64,000 bases of DNA from Poteriospumella lacustris (Eukaryota; Sar; Chrysophyceae; Chromulinales; Dinobryaceae), in contig SMOI01000108.1 in NCBI GenBank assembly GCA_008000375.1, positions 1 to 64,000 on the forward strand, in the 5' to 3' direction. Both the position numbers and the translations under genes were made by a program. Numbering within the stretch: position 1 is the first letter of the stretch; each line of letters opens with the position of its first letter. Positions 63,712-64,000 of this stretch are shown piece by piece. The notes beneath the pieces were generated by a model. It had not been told where the DNA came from, ran no database searches, and was given only the letters and a program-made list of their open reading frames with translations.

Positions 63712-64000
63712 CTACAAATATCCCTTATAGACATTACACTGACCAAGGCCCAGCGACCACTGTCGCGAGGCTTCACGTGTCCAAATCTTGCACATACAAC
63801 ATTCCACGTGGATGAAGCCCCTATATAGACACACATACATGAGGTCAGTACAAGTAAGCAAATGCAAGGAGGGGGGTGCAATGTTCTTACCGCTTCCTCC
63901 ACCGTCTGCTCCATGTTGGCGATCTCCGTCCGCGGGTGCGGAATGAACATCGCAAAGTTGGTCGTCAAGTCTCCTTCGTCCGCAAAATGCAGCTTAAGGT
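63712..64000 (-). CDS. 3' end of an unidentified gene (partial)
   Basis: Two exons visible on the minus strand: the window edge to 63891, and 63786-63712 ending TAG. Donor GCG|GTAAGA and acceptor TGCAAG keep phase. The readable end is LKLHFADEGDLTTNFAMFIP, HPRTEIANMEQTVEEA, then IWTREASRQWSLGLGQC. I do not recognise it; the gene continues beyond the window. It converges on KDELR with 182 bases between stops. Confidence 0.55.

Noticed and set aside
1-64000. CRISPR arrays, attachment sites or bacterial operons
   Set aside because: No spaced direct repeats and no ribosome-binding-site pattern; genes have spliceosomal introns.

Overview
The window is nuclear DNA of a unicellular eukaryote with compact genes. 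Most genes are 80 to 1500 bases apart. They carry zero to five short (28 to 105 base) GT-AG introns, and almost all of the genes are conserved housekeeping ones. The P2 stalk protein ending in MDMFGG...GGDY, the WW-FYVE-repeat and NDR-IQ-SAM-ankyrin giants, and a nuclease-NTPase of Crinkler type all suggest a stramenopile-like protist. That placement is inference, not proof. No bacterial, organellar or CRISPR signal is present.

Layout. 0-8 kb: a KH-domain RNA-binding gene (5' end outside the window), a tandem ubiquitin-like protein, a TatSF1/CUS2-type splicing factor, and two copies of mitochondrial uL11 in a 1150-base inverted duplication. A six-exon unknown gene follows. 8-20 kb: an S1-domain protein with four copies of an unnamed acidic repeat, and a single-exon 2377-residue WW-FYVE protein. 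20-23.5 kb: a second inverted duplication holding two copies of mitochondrial enoyl reductase (MECR). In both duplications the arms appear identical, introns included, while homologous but diverged DNA continues past the arm ends. This is the signature expected of gene conversion between the arms.

23.8-34.7 kb is an accessory island. It holds a frameshifted DUF285/BspA-like repeat gene with a second decayed copy beside it. Next come two RING plus villin-headpiece genes flanking a gene that fuses a GHKL-type ATPase module to a nucleotidyltransferase. After these lie a multiply frameshifted unknown gene, a Crinkler-like P-loop NTPase/PD-(D/E)XK nuclease gene, and a cluster of nested inverted repeats. 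The RING-VHP / GHKL-NTase / RING-VHP cassette is my candidate for the undescribed system.

34.8-64 kb returns to core genes: a double MazG-type nucleotide pyrophosphatase, a sugar porter, a MED21-like Mediator subunit, the NDR-IQ-SAM-ankyrin giant, RPLP2, VPS41, tubulin cofactor B, an H2A with a long N-terminal tail, methylmalonate-semialdehyde dehydrogenase, a TPR/SGNH protein, methionine aminopeptidase 1, the KDEL receptor and the 3' end of an unidentified gene. Many neighbours are divergent pairs sharing 180-570 base promoters.

Exon borders were set by hand from GT-AG sites, reading phase and family similarity. All were checked for phase consistency, but no transcript evidence was available.
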